Shown here in pieces: positions 51,120 to 59,929 of a stretch of 64,000 nt of DNA. The notes beneath the pieces were generated by a model that saw only the letters and a program-made list of their open reading frames with translations, did no database searches and was not told where the DNA came from. The first letter of the stretch is position 1. Every line of letters begins with the position of its first letter. The DNA lies in contig CAVWEM010000004.1 of the NCBI GenBank assembly GCA_963753955.1, positions 124,001 through 188,000 of the forward strand. The letters are read 5' to 3'. A program made the translations under genes and the position numbers. This DNA comes from Methylumidiphilus sp963753955. Lineage in GTDB: Bacteria; Pseudomonadota; Gammaproteobacteria; Methylococcales; Methylococcaceae.

Positions 51120-52575
51120 ATGGACTCCTCCCTATCTGCAAGAGGGACATCTTCAATCGGACGCTTTTAAGGTCAGTTGCAGTCGTATATCCGGCCTTGT
51201 TGGGAGATATGCCCCCGGGCCTTCATGGAATCCGCGTACTCGGTGCCTATCGATCCAGCGGCTTTTTGGCCGTCATTGTTATCGGCTTTTCCCAGTACCG
51301 GTCCGACCTGTTGCGCCATGACTGTCGAGTGTCTCGCTCGCAAACCTGGTTGGGAACTCGGTGTTTAAACGTTTACAAAGAAGCGCAGGCGTTCATCGGT
51401 TTTAAGCCGCCTGCGTTGCCGCCGTCTGCGCCAAGGCCGGCCGGAAGTCGCCGTCGAAGTCGCGGCCCTGCCGGACGACGGCGAACGCGATGCGGGCCAG
51501 CTTGTTGGCCAGCGCGGTGGCGGCCTTGTTGTGGCCGGCGCGGCTGCCAGTTCGACCGCCCAGCGTTGCAGCCGCGTCAAATCCTTGCCCGCGCTGAGCT
51601 TCATGATCGCGGCGTTGAGCGCCGACCTCGCGCCGTGGATGGGCAGGGTGCGCAGGTACGGGTCGCCGCGCTTGCTGATCCGGCCCAGTTTTCGCCGGTT
51701 GCCGCTGCTGGACTCCTTCGGCGTCAGGCCGAGCCAGGCGGCGAGGTGCCGCCCGTCGCGGAACGCCTCCATGTTGCCGACGGCGGCGATGAGGGCGGTG
51801 GCGATGAGCAGGCCGATGCCCGGCACGTCCATCAGCTTTAGCGCGGCGGGGCGCTGCCCGGCCTCCTGCCGCAACTGTTTTTCGACCTCGGCGATGCGGG
51901 TTTCGAGGCCGCGGATCTCGTCCATGACCGCCGCCAGCGCCTGGCGCAGGACGGGCGGGATCGCCACCGTTTCGTCCGCCAGCCAGCCCGGCACGCGCTC
52001 CATCACCGCCGCCGGGCCTTGCGGGATGTCGAAGCCGAATTCCCGCAGCAGGCCGCGCGCCTCGTTGATACGCGCCGTGCGCGTCGCCATCCAGCCGCTG
52101 CGGAGCCGGTGCAGGCCTTGAAGGCCCTGCTGGCCTTCGGTCTTGACCGGCACCGGCAGGATGTCGCCGCAGCGGTCGGCCTCCAGCAAGGCGGAAGCGT
52201 CGGCGCGGTCGGTCTTGTTGCGCCGCACGTAGGGCCGCACATGCTGGGGCGGCAGCAGCTTGACCTCGTGGCCCATGGCAAGGAACGTCCGCGCCCAATA
52301 GTGCGCCGTCCCGCAGGCCTCCATGACGATGCGGCAGGGCGGGCGGTTCACAAAAAACTTCCGGAACGCCTCACGCGACAGACGCTTGCGTTCAATGACG
52401 TGGCCCTGCCCGTCGGAGACGGCCAGCTCGAAAACAGACTTTGCCAAATCGACGGCGACGGTGGTAGTGCTCATGTTCAGGACTCCTCTCGTTTGTGAAT
52501 GGGGAAGGTGTTTGTTGACACCTCCATTCTGGCACTTCTGATGCCGGTTAAGGGCGGGAGGAGTCCATCCCATCA
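51120..52575 (-). mobile_element. IS1111-type element, copy 4 (subtype A, frameshifted)
   Basis: Ends ATGGACTCCTCCC (51120) and GGGAGGAGTCCAT (52556-52568). Matches copy 1 closely except for one lost G near 51545. Confidence 0.87.
51402..52474 (-). pseudogene. IS110-family transposase, copy 4 with one-base deletion
   Basis: Starts at ATG 52474 like the other A copies, but GGCTGCCAG replaces GGCTGGCCAG near 51545, shifting the last 48 or so codons out of frame (ELAAAPATTRPPPRW). The original C-terminal frame survives to 51402. Inactive, or a sequencing slip. Confidence 0.85.
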
Positions 52576-52655
52576 ATCCAGGGCCGTAGGGCCGTAGGGC
52601 GATCCAGGGCCGTAGGGCGCAATAGCGAAGCGTATTGCGCCGGATGTTAATCACG
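52576..52655. repeat. Tandem CCAGGGCCGTAGGGC-type repeats between IS copies 4 and 5
   Basis: Two and a half copies of GATCCAGGGCCGTAGGGC, then the palindromic unit GGGCGCAATAGCGAAGCG paired with GTATTGCGCC. Takes the place of a normal attC arm and cassette. Confidence 0.6.
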
Positions 52656-52670
52656 GCCTAACACGCCTAT

Positions 52671-54121
52671 ATGGACTCCTCCCTATTCGCAAGTGGGATC
52701 TCTTCAATCGGACGCTTTTAAGGTCAGTTGCAGTCGTATATCCGGCCTTGTTGAAGGATATGCCTCCGGGCCTTCATGGAATCCGCGTACTGGGTGCCTA
52801 TCGTTCCAGCGGCTTTTTGGCCGGGCGAGTTATCGGCTTTTCCCCGTACCGGTCCGACCTGTTGCGCCATGACTGTCGAGTCTCTCGCTCGCAAACCTGG
52901 TTGGGAACTCGGTGTTTAATCGTTTACAAATAAGCTCAGGCGGCCATCGTGTTTAAGCAGCCTGCGATGCCGCCGCCTTCGGCAAGTCCGGGACAAAGTC
53001 GCCGTCGAACTCGCGCCCCTGCCGGACGACGGCGAACGCGATGCGGGCCAGCTTGTTGGCCAGCGCGGTGGCGGCCTTGTTGTGGCCGACGCGGGCGGCC
53101 AGCTCGACCGCCCAGCGTTGCAGCCGGGTCAGCGCCTTGCCGGCGGCGAGCTTCACCATGGCGGCGTTGAGCGCCGACCTCGCGCCATGGACGAGCAGGG
53201 TGCGCAGGTACGGGTCGCCGCGCTTGCTGATCCTGCCGAGCTTGCGCTTGAAGCCGCTGCTGGACTCCTTCGGCGTCAGGCCGAGCCAGGCGGCGAGGTG
53301 CCGCCCGTCGCGGAACGCCTCCATGCCGCCGACGGCGGCGACCAGGGCGGTGGCGGTCAGCAGCCCGATGCCCGGCACGGCCATCAGCTTTTGCGCGGCG
53401 GGCCGCTGCTTCGCCTCCTGCCGCAACTGCTTTTCCAGCTTTTCGACGCGGGCCTCAAGCTCGGCGATCTCCGCCATGACCTCGGACAGGGCCGTGCGCA
53501 AGGCGGGCGGGATTTTGCTTTCCTCGTCGGCCAGCCAGCCCGGCACCCGCCCCATCACCGCCGAGGGGCCTTGCGGCAGGTCGAAGCCGAACTCGCGCAG
53601 CAGGCCGCGCACCTCGTTGATCCGCGCCGTGCGCGTCGCCATCCAGCCGCTGCGGACGCGGTGCAGCCCCTGCAAGGCCTGCTGGCCTTCGGACTTGACC
53701 GGCACCGGCAGGATGTCGCCGCAGCGGTCGGCCTCCAACAGCGCGGAAGCGTCGGCGCGGTCGGTTTTGTTGCGGCGCACATAAGGCCGCACATGCTGTG
53801 GCGGCAACAGTTTGACTTCATGGCCCAGCGCCTGGAACGTCCGCGCCCAATAATGCGCCGTGCCGCAGGCCTCCATGACGATCCGGCACGGCGGGCGGTT
53901 GACGAAGAAGCGGGAAAAGGCCTCCCGCGACAGGCGCTTGCGCTCGGTGACGCGCCCCTGGCCGTCCGAGACCGCCAGTTCAAAAACTGACTTTGCCAAA
54001 TCGACCGCAACGGTGGTAGTGTTCATGTTCTGGACTCCTCTGGCTCGTGAATGGGTTTTTCAGACCCTCCATTCTGGCACTTCAGATGCCGATTTAGGGG
54101 CGGGAGGAGTCCATCCCATCA
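52671..54121 (-). mobile_element. IS1111-type element, copy 5 (subtype B)
   Basis: Ends at 52671 and 54114 (plus CCCATCA). Same sequence as copy 2 over transposase and non-coding end (52671-52952). Confidence 0.88.
52953..54026 (-). CDS. IS110-family (IS1111 group) transposase, copy 5
   Basis: 357 residues, ATG 54026; identical in protein sequence to copy 2. Intact. Confidence 0.93.
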   Translation of the reverse strand: MNTTTVAVDLAKSVFELAVSDGQGRVTERKRLSREAFSRFFVNRPPCRIVMEACGTAHYWARTFQALGHEVKLLPPQHVRPYVRRNKTDRADASALLEADRCGDILPVPVKSEGQQALQGLHRVRSGWMATRTARINEVRGLLREFGFDLPQGPSAVMGRVPGWLADEESKIPPALRTALSEVMAEIAELEARVEKLEKQLRQEAKQRPAAQKLMAVPGIGLLTATALVAAVGGMEAFRDGRHLAAWLGLTPKESSSGFKRKLGRISKRGDPYLRTLLVHGARSALNAAMVKLAAGKALTRLQRWAVELAARVGHNKAATALANKLARIAFAVVRQGREFDGDFVPDLPKAAASQAA

Positions 54122-54198
54122 TTCCAGCGCACCCGCGCCACGAAACGCTTGGGTGTTTCCAAGTTTCGCGGCGCGGCGCGGGGCGCTGAACGCAGGCG

Positions 54199-54493
54199 TT
54201 AAACCCCAATAGTCTCGTTCTCCGGGGGCGACGCCGACCGCGCACGGTTGACAGGCGTGGAAAATCGCTGTAAAAGCGAAGCGCCCCCCGCGATGACGCA
54301 TAACTTGTTATGCGCTCACGCGGGGGGCGCTTCGCATCAAGGAGTTCCGCGCCCGCCCTCCGGCGCGGCGTCGTCGTGCTCGGAGGGCTATTGTGGTCTA
54401 ACGCTCGTTGAAGCCTCACAAGTCCGGTAGGTGCGGATAGTCCGGCATCAAAGTTGGATATTCGTGGCAACAGCGTGAGGCTTAACTTTCTCG
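54199..54493 (+). other. ORF-less integron cassette B, copy 4
   Basis: TTGACA 54248-54253, TAAAAG 54271-54276, hairpin 54276-54335, attC 54396-54499. Followed by a PEP-CTERM gene cassette. Confidence 0.8.
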
Positions 54494-54611
54494 TTAGGCA
54501 GGGCGGGCCAAAGAAATTACTCGCACAGGGATTGCCAACAGAAATACGCATGAAAAGCGATTTTGGTAGATTAAAGATCATTGGTTCCAAATTTTTTGGG
54601 AGGATCATTTT

Positions 54612-55253
54612 ATGCGAAGCATTCGAAGCGTGATTGTTTTTTTTACTTGTTGCCTTCTGCTGCCAGCATTTGCCGCTCAGGCAAGCATCTTAGATCAGCA
54701 GAATCCCGCTACATCCTTTACTATTTCCATGGGGGTTGGTAACAGCCCCGGAGGCAGTGGTGAGCCTAATGTTGCTCAATCATTCACTGCCGGTATTGCA
54801 GGGGTTCTCGATAGCGTAGATGTGTTTGTGAGAAGAGATCTCAGCTTAGGCGTAGGCTTGACAACAGAGATATATTCCGTTGCAGGCGGCTTACCAATTG
54901 GCTCGCCGTTAGCAAGTGTGACTATTCCTGAACTATCGGTTCCAACAACCCTGTCGTTTCTTAATGTTGACTTGCATTCATTCGGTATTCCGGTTGATGT
55001 AGGGACTCAACTGGCTATTGTTCTCCATAATAGCATCACAAACCACAATACAATCTTTGCTACGGCTGGTAATAGTGGAAGTTACGCCGGGGGAACACTT
55101 AGCATTGACACTGGAGGTGGATTTTCTTCGATAGGGGACTATGACCTTCCTTTCAAAACTTACGTTTCTGCGGTTCCGATACCCGCCACCATTTGGTTAT
55201 TTTGTTCCGGGTTAGTTGGCTTGATCAGATTTTGTCGTCGCCAAGCCGGATAG
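54612..55253 (+). CDS. PEP-CTERM secreted protein (choice-of-anchor type)
   Basis: 213 residues from ATG 54612. Signal peptide ends AAQA (residue 24). The body (AQSFTAGIAGVLDSVDVFVRR, TEIYSVAGGLPIGSPLASVT, VDVGTQLAIVLHN) is a beta-rich anchor-domain type seen in PEP-CTERM proteins. C-terminus VPIPATIWLFCSGLVGLIRF plus CRR. Confidence 0.83.
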   Translation: MRSIRSVIVFFTCCLLLPAFAAQASILDQQNPATSFTISMGVGNSPGGSGEPNVAQSFTAGIAGVLDSVDVFVRRDLSLGVGLTTEIYSVAGGLPIGSPLASVTIPELSVPTTLSFLNVDLHSFGIPVDVGTQLAIVLHNSITNHNTIFATAGNSGSYAGGTLSIDTGGGFSSIGDYDLPFKTYVSAVPIPATIWLFCSGLVGLIRFCRRQAG

Positions 55254-55260
55254 GGTCGTA

Positions 55261-55285
55261 GATGCGCTGAGGCACTAAGCGCATC
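55261..55285. repeat. Small palindromic repeat
   Basis: GATGCGC and GCGCATC around TGAGGCACTAA, between the PEP-CTERM gene and its attC; same family as 60019-60043. Confidence 0.6.
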
Positions 55286-55387
55286 GTTCGTGTTTAATTG
55301 ACAAGCCAAGTAGCCAACGGCCGTAGGTTGGGGTGAGCTTGCGAACCCCAACATTTTCAACCAACAAACTGGCCTAACTGTCCGTAT

Positions 55388-56890
55388 ATGGACTCCTCCC
55401 TATTCGCAAGTGGGATCTCTTCAATCGGACGCTTTTAAGGTCAGTTGCAGTCGTATATCCGGCCTTGTTGAAGGATATGCCTCCGGGCCTTCATGGAATC
55501 CGCGTACTGGGTGCCTATCGATCCAGCGGCCTCTGAGCCGGGCGAGTTATCGGCTTTTCCCCGTACCGGTCCGACCTGTTGCGCCATGACTGTCGAGTCT
55601 CTCGCTCGCAAACCTGGTTGGGAACTCGGTGTTTAATCGTTTACAAATAAGCTCAGGTGTTCATCGTGTTTAAGCAGCCTGCGATGCCGCCGCCTTCGGC
55701 AAGTCCGGGACAAAGTCGCCGTCGAACTCGCGCCCCTGCCGGACGACGGCGAACGCGATGCGGGCCAGCCTGTTGGCCAGCGCGGTGGCGGCCTTGTTGT
55801 GGCCGGCGCGCCCGGCGAGTTCGACCGCCCAGCGTTGCGGCCGGGTCAGCGCCTTGCCCGCATTGAGTTTCATGATCGCGGCGTTGAGCGCCGACCTCGC
55901 GCCGTGGATGGGCAGGGTGCGCAGGTACGGGTCGCCGCGCTTGATGATCCTGCCCAGCCTGCGCTTGAAGCCGCTGCTCGACTCCTTCGGCGTCAGGCCG
56001 AGCCAGGCGGCGAGGTGCCGCCCGCCGCGGAACGCCTCCATGCCGCCGACCGCCGCGATGAGCGCCGTGGCGATGAGCAGGCCGATGCCCGGCACCGCCA
56101 TCAGCTTTTGCACGGCGGGCCGCTGCTTGGCCTCCTGCCGCAACTGCTTTTCGACCTCGGCGACGCGGGCTTCCAGTCCGCGAATCTCGTCCATGACCGC
56201 CGACAGCGCCTTGCGCAGAACCGGCGGGATCGCCACGGCCTCGTCCGCCAGCCAGCCCGGCACCCGCTCCATCACCGCCGCAGGGCCTTGCGGGAGGTCG
56301 AAGCCGAACTCGCGCAGCAGGCCGCGCAGCTCGTTGATCCGCGCCGTGCGCGTCGCCATCCAGCCGCTGCGGACGCGGTGCAGGCCCTGCAAGGCCTGCT
56401 GGCCTTCGCTCTTGACCGGCACCGGCAAAATATCGCCGCAGCGGTCGGCCTCCAGCAGGGCGGACGCATCGGCCCGGTCGGTCTTGTTGCGCCGCACATA
56501 AGGCCGCACGTGCTGAGGCGGCAGCAGCCTGGCCTCGTGGCTCATGGCCTGGAAAGTCCGCGCCCAGTGATGGGCAGTGCCGCAGGCCTCCATGACGATG
56601 CGGCAGGGCGGGCGGTTGATGAAAAAGCGGGAAAAAGCCTCCCGCGACAGGCGCTTGCGCTCGGTGACGCGGCCCTGCCCGTCGCCGATGGCCAGCTCGA
56701 AGACAGACTTTGCCAGATCGACGGCGACGGTGGTAATGTGCGCAGGCGCGGCGTTCAGGTTCGTGGCGTTGGCGTTGGTGTTGGCGTTCATGTTTTTGGA
56801 CTCCTTCGGCTCTGCGAATGGGATTAGGTTCGCCCCTCCATTCTGGCACGATCATTCGATGCCGTGGGGCGGGAGGAGTCCATCCCATCA
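55388..56890 (-). mobile_element. IS1111-type element, copy 6 (subtype C)
   Basis: 1.50 kb, longer because its transposase has an N-terminal extension. Ends ATGGACTCCTCCC (55388) and GGGAGGAGTCCAT (56871-56883). Non-coding end 55388-55669. Confidence 0.87.
55670..56791 (-). CDS. IS110-family (IS1111 group) transposase, copy 6
   Basis: 373 residues from ATG 56791. Extra Asn/Ala-rich start MNANTNANATNLNAAPAHI before TTVAVDLAKSVF; otherwise the same two-domain layout with all DEDD residues. Intact. Confidence 0.92.
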   Translation of the reverse strand: MNANTNANATNLNAAPAHITTVAVDLAKSVFELAIGDGQGRVTERKRLSREAFSRFFINRPPCRIVMEACGTAHHWARTFQAMSHEARLLPPQHVRPYVRRNKTDRADASALLEADRCGDILPVPVKSEGQQALQGLHRVRSGWMATRTARINELRGLLREFGFDLPQGPAAVMERVPGWLADEAVAIPPVLRKALSAVMDEIRGLEARVAEVEKQLRQEAKQRPAVQKLMAVPGIGLLIATALIAAVGGMEAFRGGRHLAAWLGLTPKESSSGFKRRLGRIIKRGDPYLRTLPIHGARSALNAAIMKLNAGKALTRPQRWAVELAGRAGHNKAATALANRLARIAFAVVRQGREFDGDFVPDLPKAAASQAA

Positions 56891-57046
56891 TTCCAGCGCA
56901 CCCGCGCCACGAAGCGGCTTGGTGTTTTCGGGTTTTTTGGGGTGGCGCGGGGCGCTGAACGCGGGCGTTAGGCCCGTTCATATTGGCGATCAGATCGTGA
57001 TCAGTCATGCAATTGTGATATTCTGCGAAAAAAAATGGAGATACAA

Positions 57047-57448
57047 ATGTCACTCCTTTGCAAATTACTTTCTCATGCGTGGAATAAGTGGGAATTTATT
57101 GATGATAAATGCGAAAAAATTAGACGATGTATTCTTTGTAAGAAAATTGAAATAGAGTCAATACCGCATGACTGGAGCGAATCAGAATTTATCGATCATA
57201 AAGAATGCAAACAAGTTAGACATTGCAAGCGTTGTTCAGAAGTAGAAATTTTTATTCATGAGGCAGGTAATTTGGTATGCGATTATCCAGATGATAATCC
57301 TAAATTATCTACTCTTTACTGTAAGCATTGTGGAGAAGTGCTTCACACTTATATAGAGTATCATTGCCCTAGCTGCGGCACACTTTTATCGTATTCAGGT
57401 ATTTGCAAAGATTGCCAACATAATATTGAGCAGATGTATTCAAGGTAA
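57047..57448 (+). CDS. Cys-rich zinc-ribbon-like cassette protein
   Basis: 133 residues from ATG 57047 (GGAG 9 bp upstream). Repeated C-x2-C knuckles: RRCILCKK, RHCKRCSE, LYCKHCGE, YHCPSCGT, GICKDCQH, with two H-x-W segments (SHAWNKWE, PHDWSESE) that look like a duplicated half-motif. Likely binds zinc; role unknown. A+T-rich. Confidence 0.65.
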   Translation: MSLLCKLLSHAWNKWEFIDDKCEKIRRCILCKKIEIESIPHDWSESEFIDHKECKQVRHCKRCSEVEIFIHEAGNLVCDYPDDNPKLSTLYCKHCGEVLHTYIEYHCPSCGTLLSYSGICKDCQHNIEQMYSR

Positions 57449-57547
57449 GCCGGGTAGGTCGGGCAACAGATTTATCGTTGCCCGATATTCCCACTTAACG
57501 CACTCACCTAGTAAACCGTTCCAACAATGCATTTTACGGAGTAGTTT

Positions 57548-57748
57548 ATGTTTTCCGTCCAAGCGATTGAAGAAGCAATACAACAATTGCCCGAATCTGA
57601 TTTGGCCAAACTTCGTCATTGGTTTGCCGAATTTGACGAGCGAATTTGGGATAAACAAATTGAATCGGATGCCAACGCTGGAAAATTTGACAATTTGGCG
57701 GCTGAAGCACTTGCTGAATATCACAGTGGTAAGGCGACCGAGCTTTGA
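57548..57748 (+). CDS. Antitoxin of a RelE/ParE-type pair
   Basis: 66 residues from ATG 57548. AIEEAIQQLPESDLAKLRHWFAEFDERIWD is the small helical antitoxin type commonly encoded before RelE-like toxins; ends with EYHSGKATEL. Overlaps the toxin start (TTGA). Confidence 0.75.
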   Translation: MFSVQAIEEAIQQLPESDLAKLRHWFAEFDERIWDKQIESDANAGKFDNLAAEALAEYHSGKATEL

Positions 57749-58005
57749 AGCATTTTGCGTCTACCAAATTTTGGCAGCACTTTTATGCATTGCCTGCCCA
57801 AATTCAACAGCAAGCTCGGCGCAGTTATAGGCAACTTAAGCAAAATCCTAAACACCCCTCTTTACAATTTAAGCCAGTTAAAAATGGGGCATATAGGAGT
57901 GTTCGCGTAAGCTTAGGCTATCGAGCTTTAGGCGTTCCAGTTCCTGAAGGTGTGCAGTGGTTTTGGATTGGTAGCCATGCTGATTACGATAAGTTTATCG
58001 CTTAA
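57745..58005 (+). CDS. RelE/ParE-family toxin
   Basis: 86 residues from TTG 57745. KHFASTKFWQHFYALPAQIQQQARRSYRQLKQNPKHPSLQFKPV and RSVRVSLGYRALGV, WFWIGSHADYDKFI match the RelE/ParE beta-sheet fold. Third toxin-antitoxin module of the array. Confidence 0.82.
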   Translation: MKHFASTKFWQHFYALPAQIQQQARRSYRQLKQNPKHPSLQFKPVKNGAYRSVRVSLGYRALGVPVPEGVQWFWIGSHADYDKFIA

Positions 58006-58015
58006 CATTCCGTAT

Positions 58016-59517
58016 ATGGACTCCCCCCTATTTGCAAGTGGGACATCGGCAATCGGACGCTTGAGGATCGGTTGCAGTCGTATATCCGGCCTTGTTGGAG
58101 GGTATGCCTCCGGGCCTTCATGGAATCCGCGTACTGGGTGCCTATCGTTCCAGCGGCTTTTTGGCCGGGCGAGTTATCGGCTTTTCCCCGTACCGGTCCG
58201 ACCTGTTGCGCCATGACTGTCGAGTCTCTCGCTCGCAAACCTGGTTGGGAACTCGGTGTTTAATCGTTTACAAATAAGCTCAGGCGGCCATCGTGTTTAA
58301 GCAGCCTGCGATGCCGCCGCCTTCGGCAAGTCCGGGACAAAGTCGCCGTCGAACTCGCGCCCCTGCCGGACGACGGCGAACGCGATGCGGGCCAGCTTGT
58401 TGGCCAGCGCGGTGGCGGCCTTGTTGTGGCCGACGCGGGCGGCCAGCTCGACCGCCCAGCGTTGCAGCCGGGTCAGCGCCTTGCCGGCGGCGAGCTTCAC
58501 CATGGCGGCGTTGAGCGCCGACCTCGCGCCATGGACGAGCAGGGTGCGCAGGTACGGGTCGCCGCGCTTGCTGATCCTGCCGAGCTTGCGCTTGAAGCCG
58601 CTGCTGGACTCCTTCGGCGTCAGGCCGAGCCAGGCGGCGAGGTGCCGCCCGTCGCGGAACGCCTCCATGCCGCCGACGGCGGCGACCAGGGCGGTGGCGG
58701 TCAGCAGCCCGATGCCCGGCACGGCCATCAGCTTTTGCGCGGCGGGCCGCTGCTTCGCCTCCTGCCGCAACTGCTTTTCCAGCTTTTCGACGCGGGCCTC
58801 AAGCTCGGCGATCTCCGCCATGACCTCGGACAGGGCCGTGCGCAAGGCGGGCGGGATTTTGCTTTCCTCGTCGGCCAGCCAGCCCGGCACCCGCCCCATC
58901 ACCGCCGAGGGGCCTTGCGGCAGGTCGAAGCCGAACTCGCGCAGCAGGCCGCGCACCTCGTTGATCCGCGCCGTGCGCGTCGCCATCCAGCCGCTGCGGA
59001 CGCGGTGCAGCCCCTGCAAGGCCTGCTGGCCTTCGGACTTGACCGGCACCGGCAGGATGTCGCCGCAGCGGTCGGCCTCCAACAGCGCGGAAGCGTCGGC
59101 GCGGTCGGTTTTGTTGCGGCGCACATAAGGCCGCACGTGCTGAGGCGGCAGCAGCTTGACCTCGTGGCTCATGGCCTGGAAAGTCCGCGCCCAGTGATGG
59201 GCAGTGCCGCAGGCCTCCATGACGATGCGGCAGGGCGGGCGGTTGATGAAAAAGCGGGAAAAAGCCTCCCGCGACAGGCGCTTGCGCTCGGTGACGCGGC
59301 CCTGCCCGTCGCCGATGGCCAGCTCGAAGACAGACTTTGCCAGATCGACGGCGACGGTGGTAATGTGCGCAGGCGCGGCGTTCAGGTTCGTGGCGTTGGC
59401 GTTGGTGTTGGCGTTCATGTTTTTGGACTCCTTCGGCTCTGTGAATGGGATTAGGTTCGCCCCTCCATTCTGGCACGATCATTCGATGCCGTGGGGCGGG
59501 AGGAGTCCATCCCATCA
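58016..59517 (-). mobile_element. IS1111-type element, copy 7 (C/B mosaic)
   Basis: Left end has a variant repeat ATGGACTCCCCCC. From about 59137 rightward it matches subtype C, leftward subtype B; the switch lies near 59118-59136. The outer 60 bp of the non-coding end (58028-58090) are the most divergent of all copies. Confidence 0.85.
58297..59418 (-). CDS. IS110-family (IS1111 group) transposase, copy 7 (mosaic)
   Basis: 373 residues from ATG 59418. Subtype C start (MNANTNANATNLNAAPAHI) through ARTFQAMSHE, then subtype B (VKLLPPQHVRPYV to the end). Intact. Confidence 0.92.
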   Translation of the reverse strand: MNANTNANATNLNAAPAHITTVAVDLAKSVFELAIGDGQGRVTERKRLSREAFSRFFINRPPCRIVMEACGTAHHWARTFQAMSHEVKLLPPQHVRPYVRRNKTDRADASALLEADRCGDILPVPVKSEGQQALQGLHRVRSGWMATRTARINEVRGLLREFGFDLPQGPSAVMGRVPGWLADEESKIPPALRTALSEVMAEIAELEARVEKLEKQLRQEAKQRPAAQKLMAVPGIGLLTATALVAAVGGMEAFRDGRHLAAWLGLTPKESSSGFKRKLGRISKRGDPYLRTLLVHGARSALNAAMVKLAAGKALTRLQRWAVELAARVGHNKAATALANKLARIAFAVVRQGREFDGDFVPDLPKAAASQAA

Positions 59518-59614
59518 ATCCAGCGCACCCGCGCCACGAAGCGCCTTGGTGTTTTCAGGTTTTTTGGGGTGGCGCGGGGCGCTGATCGCGGGCGTTAGGC
59601 TTACGGAGAGAACG

Positions 59615-59929
59615 ATGAACAAAGGTCTTGGTATGGCTGCATTTTTGGTTGGCACACTCGCTATTATCGTGCCGCTCATAACGATATATGTGATTTGGAT
59701 TTCACTTATTCTTGCGGCCCTTGCTGGCTTACTTGGCGATAAGCTGTATCCACTTTCTACAGTTATTATTAACCTGTTTAACATCCTTCTTATGAGTCCC
59801 TTGACATTAATGGCTCTAAAAGGAGAAGAATTGCAGGGTGGTTCGACTCCACTAATGTCAACTACAGTCGTGTTGTTTATCGCTCCAATTGCGGCAATGA
59901 TACTCGGAACATTGAAAGGAAAATCTTAG
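59615..59929 (+). CDS. Small cassette membrane protein
   Basis: 104 residues from ATG 59615 behind GGAGAG. Three hydrophobic segments (AAFLVGTLAIIVPLITIYVIW, ILAALAGLLGD region, TTVVLFIAPIAAMILGTL). Unknown function. Confidence 0.65.
   Translation: MNKGLGMAAFLVGTLAIIVPLITIYVIWISLILAALAGLLGDKLYPLSTVIINLFNILLMSPLTLMALKGEELQGGSTPLMSTTVVLFIAPIAAMILGTLKGKS

Larger units (their letters stand above)
52656..54204 (+). repeat. attC split by IS copy 5
   Basis: GCCTAAC (52656-52662), IS, then 54122 to GTTAAAC (54198-54204). The right arm is slightly divergent (CGAAACGCTTGGG). Confidence 0.8.
55372..56973 (+). repeat. attC of cassette 15, split by IS copy 6
   Basis: GCCTAAC (55372-55378), IS, then 56891 to GTTAGGC (56967-56973). 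Confidence 0.85.
58000..59600 (+). repeat. attC of cassette 16, split by IS copy 7
   Basis: GCTTAAC (58000-58006), IS, then ATCCAGCGCACCCGCGCC (59518 on) to GTTAGGC (59594-59600). Confidence 0.83.

Noticed and set aside
38298..54335. CRISPR array as an explanation of the repeated hairpins
   Set aside because: Copies are kilobases apart, lie in whole 295-314-bp cassettes bounded by attC, and have no short regular spacers or cas genes.
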